This document shows positions 39,471-50,208 of a stretch of DNA of 64,000 nt, one piece after another. Origin of the DNA: Trichomonas tenax. Taxonomy: Eukaryota; Parabasalia; Trichomonadida; Trichomonadidae. The stretch lies in NCBI GenBank assembly GCA_023091735.1, contig JALKBU010000165.1:1-64000 (forward strand), in the 5' to 3' direction. Positions within the stretch are counted from its first letter, which is position 1. Every line of letters starts with the position of its first letter. The notes under the pieces were generated by a model, which had not been told where the DNA came from, did not search any database, and saw nothing but the letters and a program-made list of their open reading frames with translations. The translations under genes were made by a program, and so were the position numbers.

Positions 39471-39892
39471 AAAAGAAAATTTTCTCAAGGCTAATATTAT
39501 CGAAATCAAAACTTGCTGATTACGTTAATAGAGGATATGATGCTTATGTTAATAACAAACTTTTTAATTATAATCGATTCTCCCAATTCGACAATAATAT
39601 TCCTGATGTAAGCCTTTTATCTCGTGATATATTCATTAACAAACTCATTGACTACAAAAATAACTTCTCAATGGCAACCAAATGGATCAAGCTTTATGAA
39701 GAGGATTTTATGTTGTATACCCAGAGTGATTCATATGTAATTCTAATTTCCAAGTTCTATATCCTTTTGCATCACCCAGTTCTCTTATTTAAATCCTTAT
39801 TCGAATACATAATTATGATTGTTTTGTTAACTGTTCTCCTCTTACTGTTCTCTGCGAGAATATATATCACAATCAGAAACAATTCATAATTG
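39468..39892 (+). pseudogene. 3' part of the Sel1-repeat gene: C-terminal membrane anchor
   Basis: An open frame with no ATG at its beginning, directly continuing the Sel1-repeat protein after the 5-bp duplication. It encodes a helical region (KLADYVNRGYDAYVNNKLFN), then a strong C-terminal membrane span (YIIMIVLLTVLLLLFSARIY) and a short tail ending before TAA at 39887-39889. The 72-codon ORF starting with ATG 39671 is only its last part. Confidence 0.7.
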
Positions 39893-39939
39893 TTATTTTA
39901 AAATAAATATGTGTTCATATAAACAGAAATTAACATATT

Positions 39940-42885
39940 TTAAACAAGTGTAGAACATAATTTCGCCACACGAGCTTTCACAGCTTGAACGGCGGAATTT
40001 AATTCCGATGTTGTTGTGTTCCTTGCATCTAAGAATTCCTTAAGAACTTTATGAGGAATGGAATTAAGTGCCATAAGGGGTGTTGCATCAACAATAGCAG
40101 GAAGTGTCTCTCCATCACAATTAAATATATCAAACAAAACGGATCTTGCTTTCTTCAATGAATGGCTCGTTTCTGGACTTATTTCAGCAATAAGTGATAC
40201 TCCTCCATTTTGAGTTGTTGCAATAATGAAACCATCTCTGACTTTGGACAAACTTGAAACAGGTGATGAAAGTTTTGCTGAAGAAATTTCTTTCATGTCA
40301 CATGTTTCTGTCTTCAGTCGAATAATAAGAATTGTCGAATCTTCATCGGCTGTCAGCAAATGGATAACTCCAGATTTGACAACACTTCCAATGCAGCCAC
40401 ATAAAACTGCGCGGTTCATTGGAAATTCATTGACCCTTTCAAGGAAACCTGAATTGAGTTTGAACGCTATTATCGATCTAAAACTGTCCATTAGAATAAC
40501 AATCTCATTGTTGATTGTGAAAACAGATCTGCAAATTGAAGGACACTGTATTGCTTGAAGTGTCTCAAAGAGCACAGCACCGGCCGCAGTAGTTTCTATC
40601 TTAATCATAAACAGCCTGCAGCGACAGCATACAATCAAAAGATTTTCATTCATCGCTGACATCGAGAATACTCCACCTTCGATTGTATAACTTCCAGCAA
40701 CATTAAATGATCCAAATACATCTTCGACTATTGTGATTTTGCCTTCATTTTGGCCTGATGTTCCAAAACATATCCTTTGATCGTTGAGACTTATCAAAGA
40801 AGATAATTCATCAATTTCGTTGAGGGGTAAATCAAAGACATTTGTCATCGAAGGCAAACTAAGTCCCATAACACCAAAGCCACCTTGTTTGTAGTATCCA
40901 GCGAAAAGAGCAGGTGGACTCTTTGTTGTAGCAAGTAAGAATGGTGTGACATCATAGTCTTTTGTCGATGTTTGGCAAAGTTCACTTTCATTGATTTTTC
41001 CGATAACAAATCTTTGCTGATCAGCAAAACAAATCGTGGAATCGTTGATTCTTGCGCCATTGGCAAAGTCAGAGACGATTGCTGGAATAGATGATCCATC
41101 TGAGTATAATATTGATGGTGATGACCCAAGAATTAAAACGCTCGTTTCATCATTAATAAATGAGCCTGAGCAAATATGGCCGAAAGTTGTTTTATGAAGA
41201 ACTTCGAGTTCTTTTGTTGCAATAATTGCCGTGCCATCTAAGTAAACAACACAAATACGTGCATGAACATCATTCCGGATTATGAAAATTGCATCTGGAG
41301 TGAAATCATGTAATATAACAGATTTGATTGGATCAACATCTTTATGTATTGTTATAGTTCCATCCCATAAACATACAGCAAGGAATTTGTTGTGGAATGC
41401 CATTGACTTTATAGGATTATTACATGAAATTGATTTGAGCTCATTCAAGTTTAAATCAAATAATTTGATTTCATTTTCTTTTGCAACTGCAAACTTATCT
41501 TTTGTATTAAAGCATCCACAATCTGCTTTGACTTCAGTTGATTTGATAACTTTTTTATCGTTGACTAAAAATATTGCGTCTGGAGTAATTTGTACAATTC
41601 CATTTGTCGTGCTGAAAGCTGTTATTGTTTTCGTTTCACTTGTATAGCCAACAGTCATCTGCTTCGTGTTGAAAATAAGTGATTTATCATACGTGGATAT
41701 TAAAACATCTTCTTCACCAACTTTTGATAATGAATAAATAGAAGGAATTGGAGAATCATATTGTTCGGTAAAGAAAGCACCAGATCTTAAAGATGTGATT
41801 GCTCCACCTCCGAGTTTAGTTCCGTGAGATATGAATACACAACCTGCAAGATCTGAGTACTTCGAGCAAAATGTTGAAGGTCTGAATTGTTGAATTTTGG
41901 ATAATATGTTTATTTCATCTTCTTTGAACTGAACAATGTATGCGTCTTGGACTCTACTTGAAATGAAGAAGATTCCATTATCAATATATGATATTGAAGT
42001 TGGAATTGTTGGGAGAGATACTAAAAGCTTATAACCGACATCATTCAGTGTTTCTATCATGAAAATTTGTCCACTTTCATCAGCACATACAAAAACACTG
42101 TGAGTTATAGCTGAGTATGTAGTTGGATGCCCTTTAAATGGACATTCAACAGATATTGTCGAATTTGGTGCACAAACTGTGATACAAGATCCAAGAACTA
42201 AAAAGTGTGGAGCATCATCATCAGAAACTTTAAGTGGAATAATCAATGATGCTTGTTCATCCTCAATATCGAGTGTTAAATCCGAATTTTCATTTGGATA
42301 AAGTAATGCGAGATCAATATTCTTTGTAACAACTCTCTTTTGATCATCAATTTGAACAAGTGCTGATATCATCAGATCATTTGTATTTAAGAACTTGCAA
42401 TCAAGAATAATTTCGAAATTCAAAGGTATCTTATACACCCTTTCTTGTCTTTGTGGTTGAGAACCATCCCACAAGTTGATTAAACCATTGTTGTAGCCAA
42501 AAATGATGAAAGGCTTATTTGGATGATTATCAACTAAAAAATCAGAGTATTTCTTAACCTCAGTAGGATTATATTGGAATAGAGGTTTCGAAGGATCATT
42601 GAAAACTATGAATGATGTATCAAAAAAGAAGAGAACAAGTACATCAATTGTTGATGGCTTTCCCCAGTGTGATGCAGACATTACTTTCACTGAGTATACG
42701 GTTTTGTGAAAAGGGATAATGAATTTTGGAGCGATTCCGTCTTTTTTGATTTCATAAAATTCCAATGAGTAACGTTGAGGAATGACTAAATACGGCGGTT
42801 GGTTCAGATTCATTCTAAATACGACAGATCCAGCCAAAGGAGTCTCTTCAACAATCGACTGAACGACGTATTTCGTTTTTTTCAT
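39940..42885 (-). CDS. DDB1/CPSF-A-like beta-propeller protein
   Basis: 981 aa from the ATG at 42885 (the codon before is TTG). It is built of short beta-strand repeats like the triple beta-propeller proteins DDB1, CPSF160 and SF3B3. Its last third resembles DDB1 most: NQRICFGTSGQNEGKITIVE-like, then YTIEGGVFSMSAMNENLLIV, SFRSIIAFKLNSGFLERV and a helical C-terminus (LKEFLDARNTTTSELNSAVQ), where DDB1 has its terminal helical domain. DDB1 is the adaptor of CUL4 ubiquitin ligases; the role here is inferred from family only. It is shorter than human DDB1 (1,140) and could instead be a CPSF-A family member. No disruption seen. The stop is in TAAA. Confidence 0.72.
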   Translation of the reverse strand: MKKTKYVVQSIVEETPLAGSVVFRMNLNQPPYLVIPQRYSLEFYEIKKDGIAPKFIIPFHKTVYSVKVMSASHWGKPSTIDVLVLFFFDTSFIVFNDPSKPLFQYNPTEVKKYSDFLVDNHPNKPFIIFGYNNGLINLWDGSQPQRQERVYKIPLNFEIILDCKFLNTNDLMISALVQIDDQKRVVTKNIDLALLYPNENSDLTLDIEDEQASLIIPLKVSDDDAPHFLVLGSCITVCAPNSTISVECPFKGHPTTYSAITHSVFVCADESGQIFMIETLNDVGYKLLVSLPTIPTSISYIDNGIFFISSRVQDAYIVQFKEDEINILSKIQQFRPSTFCSKYSDLAGCVFISHGTKLGGGAITSLRSGAFFTEQYDSPIPSIYSLSKVGEEDVLISTYDKSLIFNTKQMTVGYTSETKTITAFSTTNGIVQITPDAIFLVNDKKVIKSTEVKADCGCFNTKDKFAVAKENEIKLFDLNLNELKSISCNNPIKSMAFHNKFLAVCLWDGTITIHKDVDPIKSVILHDFTPDAIFIIRNDVHARICVVYLDGTAIIATKELEVLHKTTFGHICSGSFINDETSVLILGSSPSILYSDGSSIPAIVSDFANGARINDSTICFADQQRFVIGKINESELCQTSTKDYDVTPFLLATTKSPPALFAGYYKQGGFGVMGLSLPSMTNVFDLPLNEIDELSSLISLNDQRICFGTSGQNEGKITIVEDVFGSFNVAGSYTIEGGVFSMSAMNENLLIVCCRCRLFMIKIETTAAGAVLFETLQAIQCPSICRSVFTINNEIVILMDSFRSIIAFKLNSGFLERVNEFPMNRAVLCGCIGSVVKSGVIHLLTADEDSTILIIRLKTETCDMKEISSAKLSSPVSSLSKVRDGFIIATTQNGGVSLIAEISPETSHSLKKARSVLFDIFNCDGETLPAIVDATPLMALNSIPHKVLKEFLDARNTTTSELNSAVQAVKARVAKLCSTLV

Positions 42886-43448
42886 CAAGAAAATAAAAAT
42901 AGTTCACTGAGGAAGTAAAATTTAAAATCGATTTTTATTAGATACATCTTTATTATTCTGCACAAAATAAAATTTTATCAATTAAAAATGATATGTTACC
43001 GTATAAGAATAAAATTTTAAATTGCCTTTTTTGGTGCCAGAATTCAACGCAGCAATTATAACTCTGCCATGCAGTTAATGCTCAACCATTATAAAGCAAT
43101 TATTTAAGTATATTAATTTCAAATTTATTTTTTGATGTGTGAAGCCTACCATTCTGAAACTAAACTATCTGCATTCGAGCTTGTCTATATTTATATATTC
43201 ATATATGCTTATAAATTGTTTTAATTTTTTCCTAGTTTGCAGGCAAACAATTTCATGATATAATTAGCATCGCCTGTGTAGCTTATCTACAAACTCCTAG
43301 AATAAGATTGAATTATTACATTTTATTTGTACCGAAGATTCGAAAGATGAGAGTTTGTAATTGTTGAGATAAGAATAGTAGAAAGAAAAATAATTGGTAA
43401 AATTTTTGAAATGCCAATATCTAAGAGTAAAAAGTAATTTATGCCAAT
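42886..43448. other. Intergenic, nothing recognised
   Basis: AT-rich spacer between the DDB1-like and RPS18 genes; only short frames. Confidence 0.5.
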
Positions 43449-43916
43449 TTAGTCTTTCTTACGTTCAACACCGAGAGCACCACCCTTGCGGCCTGTGGAC
43501 TTTGTGGACTGACCACGGACCTTGAGGCCGAGACCGTGGCGGATACCACGTTTCATTCTCATCTTCTTCATGCGCTCGATTTCAGAACGAAGGTTAGCAC
43601 CGAGATCTGTGGCAACCCAGTGAGTATCCTGACCTGTAGCGCGGTCGAAGCGGCGGTTGAGCATCCATCTTGGTATTCCGTGCTCTGTTGGGTTCTGGAT
43701 GATGGAGACGATGAGCTCCTCCTCCTTTGGTGTAAGTGTACCAGCACGGCGGAGTGGATCGAGGCCAGCGCGGCGGACGACAGCGTGAGCGAATCTGCGG
43801 CCAAGACCTGGGATGTTTGTGAGGGCGAGGTAGAGTGGGCGGCGGCCGTCAACGTTTGTGGAGAGCATACGGACCATATCGCGGAAAGCAGCTGGATCGG
43901 TGACTTCGATCGGCAT
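43449..43916 (-). CDS. RPS18: 40S ribosomal protein S18 (uS13)
   Basis: A small-subunit head protein that contacts tRNA and the 60S subunit. 155 aa starting at ATG 43916 (MPIEVTDPAAFRDMVRMLST); 14 upstream codons are open but lie before the CCTTTT box. It shows the uS13 signatures: VDGRRPLYLALTNIPGLGRR (family: LxxIxGIGRRxA), the helix-two-turn-helix region, PRWMLNRRFD, and the basic C-terminus HGLGLKVRGQSTKSTGRKGG (family: RGxRVRGQHTKTTGRRG). GC-rich codon use like RPL27. The stop is in TAAA. Confidence 0.96.
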   Translation of the reverse strand: MPIEVTDPAAFRDMVRMLSTNVDGRRPLYLALTNIPGLGRRFAHAVVRRAGLDPLRRAGTLTPKEEELIVSIIQNPTEHGIPRWMLNRRFDRATGQDTHWVATDLGANLRSEIERMKKMRMKRGIRHGLGLKVRGQSTKSTGRKGGALGVERKKD

Positions 43917-43920
43917 ACTA

Positions 43921-43930
43921 ATCAAAAGGG
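43921..43930 (-). promoter_or_regulatory. CCTTTT box of RPS18
   Basis: CCCTTTTGAT on the minus strand ends four bases before the ATG, matching the RPL27 upstream box. Confidence 0.55.
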
Positions 43931-44629
43931 CAGGCCATACCGATTTACAACTATTCAATTAAAGTGCTCCCTCACTATACTGTTTAAACATCATTTATAT
44001 CATTTTCTCCTTATAAAGATTCTAGGCATTCGACTAAGAAGGCAAAATATTCAATATTTTATTATTCATAATCAAATATATCGCCAAAATAGTCAAATTT
44101 TGATGTGGTTAATTTTCCTATCTACAAAACTTTTAATCAAAACCTTCCTTTTGAATGAAAAAACATTTTGCTTCTAATTTATATGAAATCATTTATAATC
44201 TCTTTAAGAAACACTAATGGTTGCTTATCAGGAATGATATATTTTCAATATTTTGCGATATCGAAATCAAAATACCAAAGTTAAAGTATATGTACATACA
44301 GACCAGTATAATTAATTGGCAACTCCTAATCTAAAAGTAAAAATTAATATTAGTTTTGCACAATATTTATTGAATTTGAGGTTTATGTTAATCATAAATA
44401 TATAGATATTGAAGAATAATGTTTATTCTATGAACATCAAGCCTCAAATAGCGATTTTTTGAGTTGAAAAAATATGTCTGAGGTTGATTATGAAAATCTT
44501 TGAACAAAATGTCATAAAAATCTTTAAAGCATTGAAATATATAATATTTTTATGCAAAATTTTAAAATGTGAAATGATAAAATTTATATTGAAAGGTTTA
44601 CAAAAATTTTTGTCAAATATAAAAAAAGT
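43931..44629. other. Divergent intergenic region, no gene seen
   Basis: AT-rich spacer between RPS18 and the 1,377-aa gene; no strong initiator directly before the ATG at 44630. Confidence 0.4.
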
Positions 44630-47600
44630 ATGGAAACTCAGCTTTATTCTAAGATAATCAACACATGCATTACCTGTCCAGAAAGTAAACTGGAACAACC
44701 TCTTAAGATATTGATGTCTTTTCCCGACTCTAAGAAGATATTAGAAATTTTATCTCAATCATTAACAAAATCTCGTGACATTTCAACAAAGCAACGCGCT
44801 TCAACACTCATCCAGACCTATTTAATGCAGAATTCAAGCAAAATAAATGCTTCTCCAGAAGAATTAATTAATATTCTTCAGCTAATAACCGCAGAAACAC
44901 CTTTAACGATACAGAAAGAGCTTATTGATCAGTTTTGTAAATGCATTGAACTTATTATTTCACTCGTTAATTCGATTCCAGTTTCGAAAATTTTCAATCA
45001 AATAGTTTCAACACCATATCCATATTCAGCGATCACCTTAGCTCTTCTTACAAAGAATGATACAAAATATACTGCTGCAACACTTAAATTCATCGTTGCT
45101 GTTCAAAAAGAACCAAATCCACTTTCATTTTATGCTGCATCATTGTTTTTCAATTACCATAAACCATTGGAATTCAATGCTGATGTAGAAAAAGAATTTA
45201 AGCTTGAAGTATTTAAGTCATCATTAATTTCTGCTTTTAATCTCAAAAGAATTCACAAATTATCTGCAATACAGCTTTTAGATTCCTTATTTAAGACATC
45301 TACAACGCAAATTTGTTCATCAATCGTTTCATCAATGATTGAGCCATTTATTAATGTTCTTAAGGATCCAGATCCTGAAATTCGAACAGAGATCGTTAAG
45401 GCATTAACAGATTTACCACCAGAAGTCGGCTTTCTAAATCAACTTTTAACAGGAATTTCGTATCGATTGGATGACTGCGATGATGAATATGGAAAATCAG
45501 CAATTTCGTTTGCTTTCAGTCGCAGAGCCGTAACAACACTTCCAGCAATACTCAAAACCATCATTGAAACGAAAGAAACTTATATCGCAGGTGTTATTTT
45601 CTCAGCTAGATTGGGATTGTTTTCTGAAAGCACAGCATTAAGGCAAGCAGTTTTTCAGACAGCTCCGAAGCAGACAGTTGCTCTTGCAGCTTTACAAGGC
45701 ATCTGCGTAATGTGCAATTACAAAATCTTAACAGATTCAATTTTCACACAATCATTCAATACAATTCAATATTGTTTAACATCATCAACGCATCTTGATG
45801 ACATTATTCTCACATATAGAGCATTCAAGGCATTAGAAATGCTTCCACTTGCTGTTACTGCATTTCCAACGTTATATTTAGACACAATAATTAAATCATT
45901 ACAAGTTATTAAAGAAGATGATGTTATTGCGAAAGTAGCTCAATCAGCGTGGGCTGTGTTTTCAGAAACACATGCAGTTCCGTCACCAATGAGTGTTTCT
46001 GCATTTTCAAGTGTTTTCGCATCAATGGCTTTGAGATACTTGGAATCAGAAGATGATGAAGAATATCAAAATGATTTGGTTCATATTATGACAATCATTT
46101 CATCGGCTGCACACAAGAAAGCAATGAACTTAGAACTTCCAATCAGCAAACTAATTCTCACTGCTGTTCCTGAAGAGTATTCTGATGCAGTTCGTACTGA
46201 AGCAAACATTCTCATGCAAACGAAACCAATTGCTGTAATGATATCAGTTTCATTACCAAAGATTGCTCCGTTTTTGCCTTCATTAACGAGAGCGGTGAGA
46301 GAATCAGATCCTCCAAATCTCAAACTTGTTGAGAGTTTCATTAAAGCAGGTTTAACTTCTTGCGGACAGGGATTTATCACTTATTTAAGAAAGTTCATTG
46401 AACCGGTTGAAAGAACGAGCAAATATTTTGTTGTTTTAACATTGAAGCGTAAAACAAAAGGATTTATTCCAGAAGTCCTTGATGGAGTTTCTTACGCTTG
46501 CACACTTGATGATGTCGAAAAATATATCAATGATTTAGTGAAAATTGTCGATGAAACAATTGAAACACCTGAAGTAATATCAGAAAACAAAACAAATGTT
46601 TTTAATGCAGTTGATGGTTTACTTTCGAAATATGGTGATATCAAATTCCCATCATCATTGTTAACGAAACTATTCCAAGAATATAACATGGCTCCATTAT
46701 ACACAAGAATTTTGCATCATTTACCAGATTCTAACATGGAATTTATCAAAGCAGCTGTTTTATCATTCTCTAAATACATTGCAACAAACAGTGATTATTC
46801 ATTCGAAACAACAGAAGATGAATCAAATAATTTCAAGTTTGTTTCAAGCGTTTTCGATCTCAACGACAGTGAAAATGTTTTATCGTGCTTCTTAACTTCT
46901 GTTTTAAGTGTCATAACATGCGATGATCCAGCGCCTTTGATTGATCTTTGCTTGAAGGCTGCAGAAAACTTCAACTCAAGTCACACTACTTGTTCATTGT
47001 TTTTTGGTGAATTTGTTTTTGGAACATCCAAGTTAGCAATTTCTCCTTCACTTCCTTTGAGAGTTCTTCTAAGAGACTGCATTCTCAGGTTATTCCAACT
47101 CTCACTTCCCGCTGAAGAAACATCACCTCTTCACTTCGCTGGATCGAAACTTTCTCCTGCTGAAGTTGTTGCTTTTGCGAGTGCTTTGTTCGATATGGTT
47201 ACATCTAAATTTGATGACGAGCAAAGCTGCAAACTTTGCTTACTTGCTGCCCAAAACAGACCTCTTCTGTTCCATCACGCGTTGTTCATCAGAAGTCTTA
47301 CAAATCACGCTGCGAGGGCAATTGTTGGAGATACAAGGAAAACATTGATTCGCTTCATGGAAGGCGCTGAAGAAGCATCAGAAGAAGCGTATTCACTATG
47401 TCTTGAAACTGCTGTTATGCTATTCAAAGGAAATAATTACATGTTCACTGATCAATTCCTTTCCGTTCCATTGACAAAATTCGGAAAGAGACTTCTTGAA
47501 TATTTTGTTAGAACACCAGAACACAGAGATTCATATCTCAATGCTTATGGAAAAGTAATTTCTTCACTCAAATTCCCAACAACACCAACTGAACAATCAG

Positions 47601-48763
47601 AATTTCTTGCTTCGGGATATTTCCACGCTCTCTATGTAATGGTTAATGTTGATGCTTCTTCAGATGCTCTCAAGGAAACATTTGGTCAACACGTCGCTCA
47701 CTGCATAACATGGCTTTCATTATTGTTTGTATCAACATCTGCTCTTTCCAAATCACTCCTCAAAGAGCTTATTGGACATCTCACGACGACATTAGAACAT
47801 ATTTTCGCAAGAGTCGGACGAAGCAGCAATGAACCAATCGAATTATCATTGAAAACACCAAAGAAGTTGTTCTTAACTCTTGGAACACTTGCAAATGCGT
47901 TAATGATGGTTGACTTCAGTATGCTCGTTGACTTCTGTCGTGCTTTATTCCCGTTGCTTTCATCAACAATCCCACAGATCATTTTAACATCAGGAATGGT
48001 TCTCGCGAGACTTCTCAGCAGAGTCAGTCAACTTGACTCTGATGCTTCGAAAATTTTGTTGCCGAAATTAAGAGAATCATTTGCTTATGCATTTGTTAAA
48101 GCGAACGACGAAAGCTGCAGAATTCTTTCTGCTTTATGTGGAGGAACATTCAATCTTTCGTCAATCGATGCATTCACAGACAGCGACAAAGTTAAATTGA
48201 TTTCAGGTGCTCTTCACGGATTGGCTTTCTCTGGTTCCGAAATGAGAAATGAGAACATTGCATTTGTTTGCAAAGTTGCAAGACAGGCATCGAAAGAGAA
48301 CTTGGATCAATACATGCAACAAGTTTGGGATTTCGCAGTTTCTTCGAGATCATATGAAACACTGACTGTGCTTTGCAAGATGGATCCAAACACAGACAAA
48401 ATCCCCGTCGATATCATTTCAGAGGCTCTCGTTGCCTCTACCAATGCTGATTATCCGAATTACAATGAATGCAAGTCGTTTATTGAATCAATATTTAGAA
48501 CGATAGAGATGAAACAAATTGTTTCAGATTTACCAAAAGTTTTCGCAGGAAGATTTGAAAACATTGTTGATGAAGTCCTCAAGATGATTACAAAAGGAAA
48601 CGCATCAATGGCAGCTCTTGATTTGATTGTTTATCTCACTGCTGGTCACACAGAAAAAACGAATCGAGTTTTATCATATCTCATTGCTATTGTTGATGAT
48701 AGTGACCACGTTTTACGCGAGAGAGCTTCTGAACTACTTGTTGATATTATATCACGCGATTAA
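44630..48763 (+). CDS. Large HEAT-repeat-like protein
   Basis: 1,377 aa, all-helical, with repeated helix pairs of HEAT type throughout (for example INVLKDPDPEIRTEIVKALT near residue 245, and VDDSDHVLRERASELLVDII at the very C-terminus). No catalytic motif, signal peptide or membrane span. HEAT solenoids of this size include scaffolds such as tubulin chaperones, importin-beta, MROH and cohesin loaders; none can be picked from the sequence. AT-rich codon use, single uninterrupted frame, stop in TAAA. Confidence 0.85.
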   Translation: METQLYSKIINTCITCPESKLEQPLKILMSFPDSKKILEILSQSLTKSRDISTKQRASTLIQTYLMQNSSKINASPEELINILQLITAETPLTIQKELIDQFCKCIELIISLVNSIPVSKIFNQIVSTPYPYSAITLALLTKNDTKYTAATLKFIVAVQKEPNPLSFYAASLFFNYHKPLEFNADVEKEFKLEVFKSSLISAFNLKRIHKLSAIQLLDSLFKTSTTQICSSIVSSMIEPFINVLKDPDPEIRTEIVKALTDLPPEVGFLNQLLTGISYRLDDCDDEYGKSAISFAFSRRAVTTLPAILKTIIETKETYIAGVIFSARLGLFSESTALRQAVFQTAPKQTVALAALQGICVMCNYKILTDSIFTQSFNTIQYCLTSSTHLDDIILTYRAFKALEMLPLAVTAFPTLYLDTIIKSLQVIKEDDVIAKVAQSAWAVFSETHAVPSPMSVSAFSSVFASMALRYLESEDDEEYQNDLVHIMTIISSAAHKKAMNLELPISKLILTAVPEEYSDAVRTEANILMQTKPIAVMISVSLPKIAPFLPSLTRAVRESDPPNLKLVESFIKAGLTSCGQGFITYLRKFIEPVERTSKYFVVLTLKRKTKGFIPEVLDGVSYACTLDDVEKYINDLVKIVDETIETPEVISENKTNVFNAVDGLLSKYGDIKFPSSLLTKLFQEYNMAPLYTRILHHLPDSNMEFIKAAVLSFSKYIATNSDYSFETTEDESNNFKFVSSVFDLNDSENVLSCFLTSVLSVITCDDPAPLIDLCLKAAENFNSSHTTCSLFFGEFVFGTSKLAISPSLPLRVLLRDCILRLFQLSLPAEETSPLHFAGSKLSPAEVVAFASALFDMVTSKFDDEQSCKLCLLAAQNRPLLFHHALFIRSLTNHAARAIVGDTRKTLIRFMEGAEEASEEAYSLCLETAVMLFKGNNYMFTDQFLSVPLTKFGKRLLEYFVRTPEHRDSYLNAYGKVISSLKFPTTPTEQSEFLASGYFHALYVMVNVDASSDALKETFGQHVAHCITWLSLLFVSTSALSKSLLKELIGHLTTTLEHIFARVGRSSNEPIELSLKTPKKLFLTLGTLANALMMVDFSMLVDFCRALFPLLSSTIPQIILTSGMVLARLLSRVSQLDSDASKILLPKLRESFAYAFVKANDESCRILSALCGGTFNLSSIDAFTDSDKVKLISGALHGLAFSGSEMRNENIAFVCKVARQASKENLDQYMQQVWDFAVSSRSYETLTVLCKMDPNTDKIPVDIISEALVASTNADYPNYNECKSFIESIFRTIEMKQIVSDLPKVFAGRFENIVDEVLKMITKGNASMAALDLIVYLTAGHTEKTNRVLSYLIAIVDDSDHVLRERASELLVDIISRD

Positions 48764-48881
48764 AATTATAGTATTTGTTTATATCATTTTATATATAAAA
48801 ATTTAACCTTAATAACTGTGTTATATAGTTTTTAATTTTAAGGACATTTAATCATATTAATAAATTGAATATAATGTGGAC

Positions 48882-49611
48882 AGTGATACTTTAAGCGGTG
48901 GATAATATTCCAGCTGTGGTGTGTCAAACTGTAATAGTTATTCTAGTGGCTGCACATGCAGTAGCTGTAGTTCAGGATATACTTTAAGTGGCGGATAGTG
49001 CATTTCATGTCCAGCTGGTCAGAAGATTCAGGATGGATCTTACGTGAACTGCGGTTTTTTGAATTGCAATGGATATTCAAGTGGATGTAATTGGAATAGC
49101 TGCAAGTCAAGTTACGTTTTGAGTAATGGGCAGTGCATCTTGCCCTGCAGGAACTAAAGCTCAGAGTGGCTCATGTGTGAGCTGTGATGTTTCAGGATGT
49201 AACTCATATTCAAGTGGTTGTACATGCGGCAGCTGCATTCCGTGTTCAGCTGGGCAGCAAGAGCAAAATGGGAAATGTGTCAATTGCAATGTTCAGAACT
49301 GCAAAACATACTCAAGCGGCTGTACTTGCTACAGCTGTGTCGATAACTATATCGTCGAGAATGGGCAGTGCGCAACATGCAAAGCAGGAACGATTTGATT
49401 CAATGAGATATTCTGCGAAAGCTGCGGTGTTTCGAACTGCAAAGAATACTCAACAGGTTGCAACTGCAGCAAATACAATTCGAATTCATATTTCTTCGAA
49501 GGGCAATGTCTCAAATTCACGCAAAAATGTAAATTCATGATCATTGGACACATCCGTAGCGGCTTCAACGATTATCTTCTTCCATGGCTTTTCTTTCCTA
49601 AAGATTCGTGA
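48882..49611 (+). pseudogene. Decayed Cys-rich repeat protein (furin/EGF-like repeats)
   Basis: Repeats of the form C-P-A-G-x-K-x-Q-x-G-x-C-V-x-C, then NC-x-x-YSSGC-x-C-x-x-C (roughly 40 residues each) are read across three disrupted segments. There is a TAA at 48903-48905, a TAG at 48996-48998 (where the repeat has CAG for Gln), a frameshift at about 49136-49141, then an ATG-opened stretch 49126-49398 in the correct frame and a TGA at 49396-49398. After it the frame continues with two more Cys repeats and a C-terminus to 49611. The 5' end is missing, and no signal peptide or membrane span is seen. It resembles Cys-rich surface proteins of trichomonads and Giardia. Confidence 0.75.
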
Positions 49612-49612
49612 A

Positions 49613-49974
49613 ACAATTTAAATTTTTAAGACAATCTTTAGTATCAGAATCGAAATATATTCAAAAATATAAGCAATTCACAATGTTGTTTTTGCATTGG
49701 TGTTGCCTCACATGATTTTTATCTCATTAACTGCATTTCTATCCACTAGAATATGTTTTGAAATACAACTGAAACAAACTCTCTATACTCAAAGTGAATA
49801 TAGGTTTACATTACAAACAAGTTATTTCACTGCTACTTATACATTTTTTGTAACTGCATTACCTAATTTATCAATTAGGTGGCAAGAATTCAGTGAAGAA
49901 ATTTTAAAATAAGTTCGTGATGAAGACATATTGATTTTTGTCTCTTCAGATATACTATCAAATCATGTATATTA
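49613..49974. other. Spacer, weak ORF only
   Basis: A 67-codon ATG frame (49712-49912) is hydrophobic and not recognisable; probably non-coding. Confidence 0.3.
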
Positions 49975-50208
49975 ATGCCATTTCGTAACAGCGACAAAAA
50001 ACATCGCTATTGTTCTCATGTTGTAATACAAGAGGAATATAATTTTACCGAAACAAATATGAAAACCGAGTGGTTGTTATCTCAACAAGATCATACACTG
50101 ACAAAGAATAGTTACAAGATACAACATACATGTGTTACGAGCAATTTGGAAACTTACGTCTTGAAATACAAATTGAATATTAGTATTAAATCTTCATTGT
50201 TCATATAG
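49975..50208 (+). CDS. Short ORF containing a copy of the BspA-like cytosolic tail sequence
   Basis: 77 codons. The stretch around 50068-50091 encodes TEWLLSQQD and is almost identical in DNA (about 22 of 24 bases) to the tail-encoding TESLLSQQE segment of the BspA-like gene (54632-54655). The rest is not recognised. It may be the decayed 3' end of a former surface-protein gene; it is unlikely to be a complete gene. Confidence 0.25.
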   Translation: MPFRNSDKKHRYCSHVVIQEEYNFTETNMKTEWLLSQQDHTLTKNSYKIQHTCVTSNLETYVLKYKLNISIKSSLFI

